A DNA stretch of 64,000 nt from Diphasiastrum complanatum. Lineage: Eukaryota; Streptophyta; Lycopodiopsida; Lycopodiales; Lycopodiaceae. This document shows positions 46,082 to 57,737 of this stretch, in pieces. The notes beneath the pieces were generated by a model. That model made no database searches. It saw only the letters and a program-made list of their open reading frames with translations, and was not told the origin of the DNA. The translations under genes and the position numbers were made by a program. The stretch's first letter is position 1; each line of letters opens with the position of its first letter. The stretch spans positions 24,569,285 to 24,633,284 of the forward strand of contig CM055104.1 in assembly GCA_029204225.1 (NCBI GenBank), given 5' to 3'.

Positions 46082-46714
46082 ATGGCAACCTCAATTGGAG
46101 TCATGTTGGAAGCCAATGATAGGCTTACCTCAAGTAACTATTCATTATGGAAAGTGAGGATGGAGTCACTTCTTGAGATGAATGATGTTTTGGATATTGT
46201 TGTAGGTTTGGAGGAGAGACCAGCAACACAACAAGATCAATTGAGGTATGACAAGAGGGCCAAGAAGGCTCTACACATGATAAAGATGAATGTTACCAAT
46301 GAACTTCTCAAGGAAGTTGGTAAGTGCACATCATCTTTGGAAGCTTGGAATTCATTGAAGAAGCTTTATGAATCCAAGTCTACTTCTAGAGTGTTGACTC
46401 TAAGAAGACAAATCTTTTCTTGTTTGCAAAAGAATGAAGAAAGTCGAAGTACTTTTGTTTTGAGAATGAAAGCATTGAATGATGAGTTAGCTTGCATAGA
46501 TGAAAGCATTAAGGAAGGAGAGCTTATTCAAGTGATTCTTAATGGCTTGTTGGATGCTCATGCTAACATTGTTCAGAGTATTGCTATTCAAAAGACTTTG
46601 CCAAGTTTGATGGATCTTCAAGAGATCTTGATCAATGAGAAATATAGGCTTCAGGCAAGAGGTGGATCTACATCGACACTTCAAAGCCTACAAGGTTTAC
46701 ATTCCTTTTACTAA
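46082..46714 (+). CDS. Copia family A gag (truncated)
   Basis: ATG 46082 opens MATSIGVMLEANDRLTSSNYS, the typical copia gag N-terminus, followed by the conserved core (KALHMIKMNVTNELLKEVGK, STSRVLTLRRQIF, FVLRMKALNDELACIDESIK, LPSLMDLQEILINEKYRLQ). At about 46685 the deletion junction joins gag to the integrase C-terminus, and the frame stops soon after. The zinc knuckle is lost. It is open and undamaged upstream of the junction; the product might still form particles, but would lack the RNA-binding knuckle. Confidence 0.88.
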   Translation: MATSIGVMLEANDRLTSSNYSLWKVRMESLLEMNDVLDIVVGLEERPATQQDQLRYDKRAKKALHMIKMNVTNELLKEVGKCTSSLEAWNSLKKLYESKSTSRVLTLRRQIFSCLQKNEESRSTFVLRMKALNDELACIDESIKEGELIQVILNGLLDAHANIVQSIAIQKTLPSLMDLQEILINEKYRLQARGGSTSTLQSLQGLHSFY

Positions 46715-47075
46715 CAAAGTGATTGTTGGTAGAGATGTCATTTTTGATGAGGGAAACATTCCAGAGGTGTCTTCAAGCATGATTGATGGTAAAGTAGATG
46801 GATCTAACATTCTTGATGTTGATGAGAAGGATCCTACTTTGGATGGTGGTGATGATGGACCTTCATCAAGTCAAAAGCCAAGGAGAACATCAAGAGAAAG
46901 AAAAGTACCTTCAAGGCTCACATATGATAAAAAGGGTAAGCAAGTAGTTTCTGGAAATTATGCTGCTTTTGTAACCTCTTTGGATGATCCTACAAGTGTA
47001 GATCAAGCAAGGAAAGAAGAGGAGTGGATCCAACCAATGGATCTTGAGTATCGGTCTCTTATGAAGAGTGGAACA
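46686..47075 (+). pseudogene. Integrase C-terminus and reverse-transcriptase N-terminus in the nested element
   Basis: Frame from 46635: KAYKVYIPFTNKVIVGRDVI (integrase tail), acidic linker, PSRLTYDKKGKQVVSGNY, EEWIQPMDLEYRSLMKSGT (start of reverse transcriptase). It corresponds to 5020-5430 of the family A pol on the minus strand. Homology stops at 47076. Confidence 0.85.
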
Positions 47076-48136
47076 TCTTTTGGAGGATCTTCTTGTGTAC
47101 ATGGAGCTATGCAAGTGGATGGATGTTATCTTGCTGTAAAATCAAGTAATGGATCTGGAAAACAAATTTTGTTCAATGACTTTGATGGTCAAGTTGAAAA
47201 TCAAGAGGTTGATCTCAAAGCGCTTCAACTATTCAAAAGGGAAGTTGGCAATTTGGAGCTAGTCAAGAGCATCAAAGGAGAGGTAATTGGCAAAGGTGTT
47301 ATGGATCTATTTTTGTAGCATATTGAAGACTCAAGTAAGGTCAAAGGAACAGCAAGGAAGTGTTGTTCAAGTTTACTTTACTTGTTCTATCTCATGTTTG
47401 AGCAATTTCATGTGGATGTGTGCAAATTGTAAAGATATGGTAAAACTAGCTACATTGGTGAGCATTGTTTTGATGTTGGATTTGTACAAGCATTCTTGGC
47501 TGATTTTGCTGATGGAAATGAAGCTATTGGAGGTTCATTATGTCACTCATCCATGGCTAAGTTATCAAGTGTTGAGCTACTTGGTGCCAATACTTGGAGA
47601 TTGTCAATTTTTGGTGAATTCATGGTCATTTTCTTGTGTCAAGTAGATCTTGAAGATGGACTAGTGCAAACTACTTGGTTTATGGAGTCATGTGGTGCTG
47701 GATTTGCATCATTTATGTATTCACCTACTCATGGATTTCCAAGGTTTGATGGTTTCTTGTGGCAAGATGAAGATGGAGGCTCATTCATGAAATATCATGG
47801 TGGATAAAAGGCAACAAAGGACAAAGGAGGAGGAGACATGCAAGCAAACGTTGATCACTCACATTTATTGTTTGTTTGCTGTATTTTTCTAGAGAGTTCA
47901 GAGTTGAAAGCATGGTGGAATCATTTCATTTACATTCTATTTGATTCTTCATGTTCTAGTCACATTTTTACATGTAAAATTGATGTAAGAAATAGTGAAG
48001 CATCCCAAGTGGACACTATTCTCTATATCAATTATGGTTGTTTCTATTTTGAGCATTACATGATCATTGAAAGGAGATCTATTCTTAGGAAGAAGATTAT
48101 TCTTATGATGGATCAATATCGGCAAAAACTATGCTT
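47076..48136 (+). other. 1.06 kb of unrelated sequence in place of the reverse transcriptase
   Basis: Both ends are sharp against the intact family A pol: on the left after GAAGAGTGGAACA, on the right before AGGAGCATTGG. The inside carries several moderate + strand frames: the frame from 46635 runs on to 47318, and others lie at 47287-47646, 47496-47807 and 47838-48209. I recognise none. Candidates are captured host DNA, or sequence of another non-autonomous element. Confidence 0.75.
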
Positions 48137-48713
48137 AGGAGCATTGGAAGCTAGGAAAGCGAGTTTTGAGGTACATCATTGGAACTCGAGATTTTGGCAT
48201 ATTGTATGAGGGATCATCACCTAATCTTTTTTGGATTTTCAGATTCGGACTATGCTGGAGATGTAATGGATAGGAAATACATTAGTGCTTATTGTATTTT
48301 CATAGGTGATGGAGCTATATCATGGATGTCAAAGAAACAAGCCACTATTTCATTGTCATCTAGTGAGGCCGAGTACAAAGCTCTTACACATTGCACAAAG
48401 GAGATGATATGGATCAAAAAGATGATCAGAGAGCTGGATTTTTCAGAGAGCCCAATCATCTTTTGTGACAATCAATCAGCCCAAAGAATGGCATCCAATC
48501 CTATCTTTCATGCTAGGAGCAAGCTTATTGAGATACAATATCATTTTGTGAGGGAGCGAGTCATTGCAAAGGAGGTGGAGCTTCAACATGTGTCTTCGAG
48601 GGAATGTGTAGCTGATATCTTCACCAAAGCATTGGGAAAAGACTTGTTCATGAAGCATAGGACTTCACTTGGAGTATTATCAAAGTCTATGCTAAAACTA
48701 GTTGAAGAGGGAG
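48137..48713 (+). pseudogene. RNase H of the nested copia A element
   Basis: Homology resumes with HWKLGKRVLRYIIGTRDFGI in one frame and shifts into the frame 48179-48718: FSDSDYAGDVMDRK, SSSEAEYKAL, IFCDNQSAQRMA, HARSKLIEIQYHFVRERV, VADIFTKALGKD, ending SMLKLVEEGV next to the polypurine tract GAAGAGGGAG. Compared with the copy at 3677-4100 it is missing a few residues (RELDFSE). Confidence 0.85.
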
Positions 48714-49343
48714 TGTGAAAGATTCAACTAGTTTCATCGCATTTTGCAATATTTTCATATTTGGCATATTGAGGCCAAAACTTGTTTTAGACTTAGAGGT
48801 TGACTTTTCAAAGTTCATTAGTCTAAATTTCATTTGAATAAACACTTTTCGAAAGTGTGGGAAAGATAGAATGCGAGTTTGAGTAAATTCAATTTGAATA
48901 AGTTGGGTACATTGAATCTAGACCCAAAATTGGTAGGGTTAGCATTTTGGTGGGAAAGCCAAGTGGCCAAATAGGGTTTGGACCTGTTATAAAAGGATGT
49001 AACTCGTGGAGAGAGTCATCTTCTCTTTTCTCTATCTCATTTCATGCTTATACATGGTTCTCTTGGATTCTACTATCCATTGGTGCACTTTCTATGTGTA
49101 GAATGATCTATATTTGTTATTTTTGGATCCACACGTGTGAAATATAGTAGCTTGCTGGTTTTGTACGGACATCAACAGTACATAATCATTTCATTCAAGT
49201 TTGATCAAGTTCTATTAGTGTTTGCATCTCAAATTGTGTGTAGATGTTGATTTTTCTACATTGGTGAAATTGGTAGTGTATTTCTCTTTCTAACCAAAGA
49301 TCATTCAAGTAGATTGGATCTTAAGGATCTGAAATCTTTCACA
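48714..49343 (+). repeat. 3' LTR of the nested copia A element
   Basis: 630 bp; lacks about 20 bp relative to the 5' LTR after GGTGCACT. TATA box near 48990 and CACACGTGTG at 49130-49139 are kept. Confidence 0.95.
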
Positions 49344-51993
49344 AAAGACTTGGCTTGAATGTAAACAATGACATCCTTCAATTCTCCAACAGGTTTTCGT
49401 CGCATCGAATCAGTAACTGGATATTTTGTTGTGTCGGTTGAACGTTAGTCAGCCCCAAAGCATGAACTATGTCTTCTGTTATTATGTTCACGCTTGAACC
49501 AGAGTCTATCGGCACTTTTTCAATCAAAAATTCCACAATGGTAACATCAATTTTAGGTGCACCAAGGTCTCCTAAATCAATAGACAATACACCAACATCA
49601 AGCAAAGATAGTTTTTTCTTCTTTTTAGGGACAGAAAGACCTTTCAACTGCTTACAATAATAAGTGTTGTCTGCCAATAATTGCTCAAAAGTGATGTTTG
49701 GACAAAGAGATCCAATATCAATCACTATATCATAGTCCTTCATCTTTGATTTTGAGATTGGCTTGTCAATAATAGCACTAGACAATTTAGTCTTCGGTAT
49801 TTCATCGTCTCCTTCCTCGAACGTGACCACCTTCTCTGCGGCAGCTGACTGAAGTTCTGTATTGATAATTTCTTTCGCTTCTGCTAAGATGTCTTTTGCA
49901 AATAATTTTGTAGCATTGCGATCGTAGTCGGGGTCATCTTTAATATCTTATTTGGTTGTAGATTTGTTCATCGATTTGCTTAAAGATTTCTTCTTCGAAG
50001 ATTTTTTGTGCTTCGTTGAAGATTTTTGTTCAGGTTTCGAGGAACCTTTGCTTCTTGTTGTGACTTTGAATATCTTCTCTACATCACTTGGCTAGGACTG
50101 GTCTTCTGTCTTTGCCAATTTTTCTTCAATAATATCAATCCTTTTGCACAACAGCAGCAGTCGAAGCTTTTGCTTTCGAGTCTGTAGCAGCTAGTATTGC
50201 TACATACAGATATTTAGGTCGCGGCTTCTGCGACTGAGGGCAGTCAGGATACTTGTGGCCAGGCTCCCTATAGTTTGAGCATAGTGGTACGTAGCCAATC
50301 GTCTTTCGTGGTTGAGGATAGTCAGGTGAAAAATGTCCCGGCTCTCCATAGTTGTAACAGTTGCCCGACACTGGTTTAGTCATGGTTTGTGACTTCATCG
50401 CAGGTCCAACAAGTTCAGGAGGATTGTGTCTTCTTGGTGCAAACTTTGGGGCTGATGCTACAGTACCTTGAACATAATTAGTAGTCGCATCATTTTGAAA
50501 AAATAAAAAGTACCTCATGGGCAGGATCTTCAATATATTTTGCATTCATAGTGGTGCAGTCTTCCTTAGCATGTCCAAAAGTTCCACATTTTGTACACCA
50601 CATTCCTGAGTTGGAAGAGGAAGCATTAGAGAAGTTCTAAATCCAAAAAAGACCCTTTGTAAAGATTCTTTTTATATTTTTTCTCAATTTTTCTTACACA
50701 TGGACCAATCAAAACACTCAAATTTGAAATCTACGTAACGTAACTTTCTGAGTCCACATTTTGATTCCACACTAAAAATGGCATAACTTTATAGTGGTAA
50801 GTCCAAATTCAGCGGAGTTTGGTGCATTGGAAAGTGCTCAACAAGGGCTTTCCAATGATATGTTACATAATATACTTTTGAGCTACGATTAAAAAGTTAT
50901 GGCAAGTCAAAAATATTAGTGTTATAATATTTTAATAATAAAAACTACATCTTGCACGAATTCTTAAGGGGTCTTTTTGGAGCTCAAAACTCCTCTAATG
51001 CTTTTGGTCTTTTGTCTGCAACTTCAGAGATCTGCACTTTCAAATCATTAAACTTTTTATTAAGATCAGCCATATTAGTCTTCCAAAGCTTTTTGACTTT
51101 AGAAGTTGACGACTTATCCTCGATGGTTTTTGTGTCATCCTTGCACTTATTGGATCGTCGTTTACTTTTTTTATCTCCTTCTGATTATGATAAATCACTG
51201 TTTTCGGACTCCGAGCTTGAAGAACTGGTACTTGAGTCAGAATCTAAATTATCTTTGCTATCACTAGAATCAGTTTTAGGCTTACAAGATCTTTTAGTTG
51301 AGCGTCGCTTTCGTGCTAGTTTCAAGGTCTCATGTCCCCTTGTCTGCAATACCGATCAATCTTTGGTGGTAAACCAACCAAAAACCATTTGATCTACATA
51401 TCAACGGGATATACATCGGTTAGCTTTCCTATAAGATTCTTAACCTTTCATGTATATTTTTGAAGAGATTCTTTAGTCTTCTTTTGACCATTATTCAGAC
51501 GTCCGAGAATTCTAGATTTATAACCTATTTCTCTAAATTGGTTCAGAAACGCATATTTCAGTAGTAACCAGGTTCCTACACGGCCTGCTTCAACTTGACT
51601 ATACCATATGTGTGCCTGCTTTCTCAGCAAAAGATTCGCAGTTTGTCTACATTAGTTCCTTTGTTATTTGCATTAGCAATTGACTCAAATTGCGAGACAT
51701 GCATCATCTGAAGTAGTCCCTTTAAAATAATCGTACTTAATTTTTGAAATAGAAGTGAAATGTGCAGCATGACCCTCCATACCAAAGCTAATTAGGAATT
51801 CAAGTAACTGGGCAGTGATCTCGTCGAGATTTCTTCGACTCGCACTCTCACTCTGTCTTCGTAAAAATTCTTCTCTAAGCTTACGGTATCGTTCTAATCG
51901 GGATTATCTATCTGACATACATTGGAAATCGAGATGGATGTTTCGGGTTTTATTATGACTTTCCTAAGTTATCCCTGGCAACGGCACCAAAAC
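49344..51993 (-). pseudogene. Gypsy element, upstream part: gag, zinc knuckles and protease
   Basis: On the minus strand from the LTR at 51995: primer site TTTTGGTGCCGTTGCCAGGG (+ 971-992 of 51 kb), gag piece 51630-51448 (AHIWYSQVEAGRVGTWLLLK), a Ser/Asp-rich segment, two zinc-knuckle-like motifs in 50545-50135 (CYNYGEPGHFSPDY and CSNYREPGHKYPDC, both incomplete), then protease in 49830-49378 with IDSGSSVNIITEDIV (active-site DSG). The primer site is the Athila/Tat-like type of plant gypsy. Many frame breaks; not functional. The insertion at 49343 splits the protease. Confidence 0.85.
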
Positions 51994-51994
51994 T

Positions 51995-52800
51995 TGGTAT
52001 ATGTCGTGCTATACCAACAAGGTTAATATAGATTTTTGTAGTAAATAATGTCGAACCCAGAGAGGACAATGTTAGAAAGTTATGTATTTGGTACAATTTA
52101 TGATTTATTTCAAGTGAAGTGGCTTCGGGCGTTAATCTGGTTGTCAACAGACATTTAAAAGTAACTAGTATTACTTGTGTTTGGGGTGTGTAGTGTTAAT
52201 AATTCCATAACAACAGTCTTGCCTCTATCAAATCGAATGAAATGCATTCTCCAGGTGAGATGTTATCAGAGTAGTACAGCAGTACTACACTTTGGCTGAT
52301 TAAGACATCAATAGAGAGTCAAGAAATATTCAATGTATTTGTGGTTGTGCAGTCAATTAGTTAATTGCATTCGTTTCTAGACAGAAGTCCTCAACAACTT
52401 AAGTCCAAGGTTATGGTTAAAGAACACAAAAATTTCTAGAGCACGTTAGAAACTTATGTCAATTTTAAGCAGGAATACAGATCAAGGTCTCAAGTCTTCA
52501 GACAGGGACTGACATCTCAGATGTATACATACAATTTTATTCAATGATTGTGCTAGACTGCACCAAATGTAGACGTTATTCGAGTGCCAAAAAAAAGGTA
52601 TTCGCGACAGACGAATAAGATGATTTTAAGACAGTTCTTAAAGCATGTTTTACGGATACACAACGAACGACTGTAATGTGCTAGAGAGTCTGTCTGACTA
52701 GAGAGTAATTCATGTAATGCGTTAGAGATTGCTAGTAGACTTAGGATCACTCACACTCAACAGTGCGGAGAACAGAGATAAGGGAGAATAATCTCAACAC
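51995..52800 (-). repeat. 5' LTR of the minus-strand gypsy element
   Basis: Adjoins the gypsy primer site; its right-hand limit is not resolved. The terminus contains TGGTATATGTCGTGCTATACCA-like inverted ends. No coding potential. Confidence 0.55.
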
Positions 52801-52862
52801 TCTATTCACTTCTTCAATCTCTTACAAATACATAAACACTTCTCTCTCGATGGTTGAGACTG

Positions 52863-54265
52863 AAGCGTGTAATCAATATATGTTCTACGGGATGAACAAA
52901 CCTCCTACCAGATTTGTGGACCATCCCATTGAATTGGAATCGGGGACTAAACTGGTCAATTTACCACCTTACAGACTATCAAAGGCTGAAAAAGAAGAAG
53001 TCCATAAACAGGTTCAGGAGTACTCTCACAAGAATTTATTGTTCGAAGTAAATCACCTTTTGCCTCTCCCATGTTGCTGATTAAGAAGAAGGATGGAACA
53101 TTCAGGATGTGTATTGATTATCGAGCTCTTAACAAAGTGACCATCAAAAACAAATATCCAATCCCTAGAAGAGCATGCGAAACATTTGGATACAATTTTA
53201 AGTATTATTAGAAAGGATCATCATCCTCTGCCCTTCAATGATTCTATCTTAGATCAGGTTGTTGGTCAAGAGCGTTATAGTTTCTATGACGGTTTCTATG
53301 GTTATAATCAGGTTGGAATGAGAAAGGAGGATCACTCAAAGACCACCTTTACTACGGATTGGGGCACTTATGCCTACAAAAAAATGCCCTTTGGTCTTTG
53401 CAATGCACCAGCGAATTTTCAGCGAATTATGATGTTAATTTTTATTGCCTTTCTAAGAACTTTTCTGGAAATCTTCATTGATGATTTTTGTGTATATAGT
53501 GATATAAAGACACATCTACAGAAGCTGAAACTTACATTACAATGGTGTCGAGATACTTGGTTATCTCTTCATCCAGAGAAATGTTTTTTTTGGTATAAAA
53601 GAAAGAATTTTACTTGGAAATAGAATATCAAACAGAGGAATATAGTCGATAAAGATAAAGTCGAGCTTATAAAGAACCTCTAAATACCAACCAATCTATG
53701 TGAACTAAGAGCTTTCTTAGGACATGTTGGCCATTATCCAAGATTTATCCAAAATCATGCTTCTATTGCTGCTTGTCTTACGCATCTACTCAAGAAACAA
53801 GTGGAATACTTGTGGACGAATGAACAGTAGAAAGCATTCGAAGAACTTAAGCAGAGATCGATCAATGCTCCTATTCTGAGACCACCCAACTGGGCTATTC
53901 TATTTCATAATTATGTGGATGTTTTTGCATTTGCTATTGTCCTCCGTCTGAGCTAGAAGGACGATCAGAAGAAAGACCATCCCATTGTATAACATGCGAG
54001 TCGACAACTCAGTGGCTTGGAGAAGAATTATTCGGCTACAAAAAAGGAAGCACTCGGAATGATTTTCATTGTTAAGAAATTTTGACATTATTTGCTGGGA
54101 TATGCTTTTGTTTTTCATGTTGATCACTTTGCTCGAAAGTATCTTGTGAATAAAATAGATTTATCAGGACAAATTGCTCGATGGGTTTTATTTCTCCAGA
54201 AATTCACTTATTAAGTAGAACTTCGCCAAGGAAAATATCATACGAATGTTGACTAGATACAAGTA
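52863..54265 (+). pseudogene. Gypsy reverse transcriptase and RNase H, degenerate
   Basis: On the + strand in broken frames: [83 protein letters not shown] (catalytic FIDD for the usual YxDD), then TNLCELRAFLGHVGHYPRFI and RNase H-like SRQLSGLEKNYSATKKEALG. Stops and frameshifts near 53078, 53625, 53830 and 53955. No LTR in the correct place, so this is a fragment. It is of opposite orientation to the gypsy element on its left. Confidence 0.88.
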
Positions 54266-55380
54266 CATACTAGCCTGCGAGGGTTAGTTCCCAGAAAATC
54301 TTACAATTTTGCAAAAAAACCTCCAAAAGATGCACTTTTCTCATATTTTTTGAGATCTGCTGAGAAGTAACTCTTGTAGAGAGTTGTGTAGTTAGAACTA
54401 CCTAGATCTGGCTACTGTAAAATTTTTGTGGTGATCTAATGTATAGATCTAGAAATATCTAAAAAAAAGTGCTCAAAAGTGCCCAAAAATGAGTTTTTTC
54501 AAGATCCTGATAGATCTATCCATCAAGAACTCTTGCAAACCTCACATTGTCTAGAAATGGTCCAGATACAATTATTGTAGGAAGGTTGAAGATTAGATTC
54601 ACTCAGATATGAAGAAATCTCAAAAAAAAAAAAACCACAAAAAACTAAGAAAAAGGGCTTAAATCACACTATTAGCCAACTGAAACTGATCAGATCTTGT
54701 CAAATCTAGGTTGTAGTCACATTATCCATCAAGATTCAACATCCCTAGACTGAATCAAGTGAATGAACCTCATATCAAGCCGATCAGTTCCCTCCGCATC
54801 AACCATTATCCATCCATCATTCTTTTGTCCCATTTCTATTCCATCTTCTATCTCCATCTCTGCTAGATAAATCCATTTCTGTCTCTATTCTCATCCATAT
54901 TGATCCACTGTTTACTGTGGAAAATCTGCAAAATTCGACCAAGAATGGATCCTAAAATGATCCACAAGAGTGATTGGATGTTAAATACAATTGATCTACC
55001 AATCTACACAAGATTTAGATCAATCTAGTTCAAATTTAGATGAGAAAATCTAACAAAAACAATCATAAATGAAAGTGAATTGTACTTGTTGATTTCACAC
55101 GTGTGAAGACCTGTCAGAGTACGGACTCTAGCTTGAAATCAAAGTACAATATGATAGGAACTCAAAACTATTAAGAAAAATCAAGACAAATGATGAAATT
55201 GACAAGAATTGCCTCCAAAACCAAGGTTGGTGTTGCTTAATAATTATGGCCAAATGTGGCTCTATATATACAAAAAGTGAGAGCTCGTGGTACTGATCAT
55301 CCCTCTCATCTCACATGTGTGAGGGTGCTTTGTCATGTGATGATTCATCATGCAAAAAAACACGAAAAATGCGATAGAAA
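54266..55380. other. LTR-like non-coding stretch
   Basis: AT-rich, with CACACGTGTG at 55096-55105 and CTATATATA at about 55260, suggesting a decayed LTR. No paired copy could be found by eye. Confidence 0.4.
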
Positions 55381-56653
55381 AGCGAAGGTCACAGACAAGT
55401 TAGTAAAAATTGTAAAGAATTAGACCTTGATAGGCCTACTGAAAAACATTATGAGGTCAATATTAGTTCAGAAGCTAAAAATCTTTTAGATGAAGAAACT
55501 AGAAAAGTTAAAAAAATAGCATTTTCAGATCCAGTTATAAGTAGCGAGATACCTAGAGATCCATCACCACTTAGAAACCATTCTTATGATATAGTAGAAG
55601 ACCTTGTCTCTAGAATTCCTAATATAACTTTTAAACAGTGATTAGAAGATAATCAATATTACAAGAAAGAAATTAAACAATTTTTGCAAAATAAAAAGAA
55701 AAGAAAAACAAAGTTACCACTAGTCAACTTAGGATTAGTTAATTATGGTGATGGTCAACTGGAGATTTAGATAGTAATCAATGGTTGCATCTTAGATAGT
55801 GTACCCATAGATTCTGGATCTAGCGTAAACATAATGACTGAAGAAACAACATTTGAATTAGGCATTCATCATAGAATAGCACCCACCTTAAGACATTTAA
55901 GGTTAGCTGATGCAACTAGAAGATCACCAATAGGAGAATTGTCTCAAGTTACAGTTCAAATTGGAGACCATAGATTTCTTATGGATTTTATACTATTAAG
56001 AACTACAAGACAATCGTCATATAAAGTGTTATTAGGATGACCATGGCTCTACCAGGTCAATGTCATAACCCACTGGAAGAAGAAGGAGATTACCTTCAGA
56101 GACTAGATGGAGACATCGATAGAGAAAAGTCACAAAAGAATTTCTATATCATGGGAAAAGGATAAGTACGAAGGTGAGACACCTACATCATCCTCAAGCT
56201 ATAATTCGGAGGATGAAGGGCTTCAGTCTGTAAATAATGAGAAGGGGAGAGGTTTGTCATACTATGTATACCTGCATACAGTAATAGAGTACAATATTTA
56301 GTTAGAGGAGATTGTGGAGTTCCAGAGATCAGTGCTATCATAGGAGATCAGACTATAGATAGAATACTAATAGACTCAGGATCCAGTATCAACTTAATAA
56401 CAGAAACAATGGTAAAGAAATTAGGACTAGAAAAACAGATACAGCCTATCACTAACCATGAAATTTATTTAGCAGATGCATCCAAATGTATACCAGTAGA
56501 GGAGGTAAAAGATATTAGCATAGTTATAGAGACAGAGACGTTTGTTATGAATTTATTTGTCATAAACCCAGTAGGTACACCACCTTATTCAATATTATTT
56601 GGAAGACCATGGCTATATCAAGCAGATGCTATTATAAATTGGTCTACCAAATT
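55381..56653 (+). pseudogene. Gypsy gag-protease fragment with two protease-like domains
   Basis: Gag tail (IPRDPSPLRNHSYDIVEDLV) then a first retropepsin: PIDSGSSVNIMTEETTFELG, RHLRLADATRRSPIGELSQV, KVLLG-stop-PWLYQ. Then ITHWKKKEITFRD and ISISWEKDKYEGETP, the acidic linker also seen after the protease at 44129-44818. A second retropepsin follows in shifted frame: RILIDSGSSINLITETMVKK, YLADASKCIPVEEVKDISIV, SILFGRPWLYQADAIINWS. Both have DSGSS and end in the same PWLYQ block. Truncated at 56653 by an LTR duplication. Confidence 0.8.
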
Positions 56654-57247
56654 ACAAAATTTCCAGAATTCACATGTGTGGGAAAGATCCACAAGTATGA
56701 TAGATCTAATTAAGCTTTATGATTAGCACAATAACCTGATTCTAGATTGAATAGCAAGATCTAGTACAGAAGTTATGGCTTAACCACAATCTAGCATGCT
56801 AAGCTTCAGAGAATGATAGTAATGAATCATAAATGAGCAAAAGTACAAGAAATTAGTGTATTAGCATTAGTCTCAACACGAGTTAGAGAGAGAAGGATAG
56901 AGAGATATTAAGCATAAATTGTGTGGATCCAAAATGCCAAGAGATAGCTAACAAAATTTCTAGATTTCACACGTGTGGGGAATGCCCACAAGTATGACGG
57001 ATCTAATTAAGCTTTGTGATTAGCACAGTAACCTGATTCTAGATTGATTAACAAGATCTAGTTCAGAAGATATGGCTAAATCACAATCTAGCATGCTAAG
57101 CATCAGAATATGATAGTAATAAATCAATAATGAGCAAAAGTACAAGATATCAGTGTATTAGCATTAGCCTCAACACGAGTTAGAGAGAGAAAGATAGAGA
57201 GATAACAAGCAAAAATTGTGTGGATCCAAAATGGCATGAGATAGCTC
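56654..57247. repeat. 297 bp tandem duplication at the end of a copia B LTR
   Basis: Two adjacent ~297 bp copies (56654-56950, 56951-57247) starting ACAAAATTTC and sharing GATCTAATTAAGCTTTRTGATTAGCACA and the following text with scattered changes. The second is continuous with the LTR to its right. CACACGTGTG is at 56968 in copy 2; copy 1 has CACATGTGTG. Confidence 0.9.
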
Positions 57248-57737
57248 AAAGCATTGGTTCTTCATCACAAAATATGAGTAGAGCTACACATATATATGGA
57301 TTTGAGGTAGCTCGAGGTAGAACCACATCCATCCATCATTTAATGACATCTAAAGTTAAAACTAGAGTCTATGTGACATTCGTCACTTCTCATGCATGAA
57401 ACCCTACCAACTTTTTCCAAGTGTGCTAGTTCTAACTAGAAATGTACAAATCATCATGCATGTTTCCATTACACTTTGTGCATGCCTTGCATGTCACTAT
57501 GGATCACTTACAATTAATGCATGTGAATTTCCACGAGTTTCTACAAGCATAATTTTGCTAATTCTATGTCTACAAACTATATGCAAGTTGTACTCATCAT
57601 TCTAGATGTGACATATCCATGTAGCTCGAGTTCTATGTAGGCCAAACTTGGCATTTTGCATTTATGAACAACATACTTGCATGGTACAATATTTGTAGCA
57701 AGCCTAAAGCAAGATGGATAATTTTTTCATTTCAACA
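56951..57737 (-). repeat. Copia family B 3' LTR (minus strand)
   Basis: Its right end, TTTCAACA at 57737, abuts the polypurine tract (AGGAGGAGTG on the minus strand). It shares blocks with the family B LTR at 6336-6996. The left limit is set by the duplication and is approximate. Confidence 0.7.

Larger units (their letters stand above)
44836..49343 (+). mobile_element. Complete nested copia family A element, internally deleted
   Basis: Bounded by two LTRs (44836-45485, 48714-49343), starting TG and ending CA, and flanked by identical AAAGA (44831-44835 and 49344-49348): a 5 bp target-site duplication. Primer site TGGTATCAGAGCTTG at 45486. It sits inside the protease of a minus-strand gypsy element. 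The interior keeps gag and RNase H but lacks protease, most of integrase and the reverse transcriptase; 1.06 kb of unrelated DNA fills the reverse-transcriptase gap. It must rely on proteins from relatives to move. By eye the LTRs differ by about 16 substitutions, nearly all transitions, plus one ~20 bp deletion, so insertion is not very recent. Confidence 0.96.

Noticed and set aside
50952-51392. Plus-strand Ser/Leu-rich frame in the gypsy region
   Set aside because: Antisense to the Ser/Asp/Lys-rich gag part of the minus-strand gypsy element.
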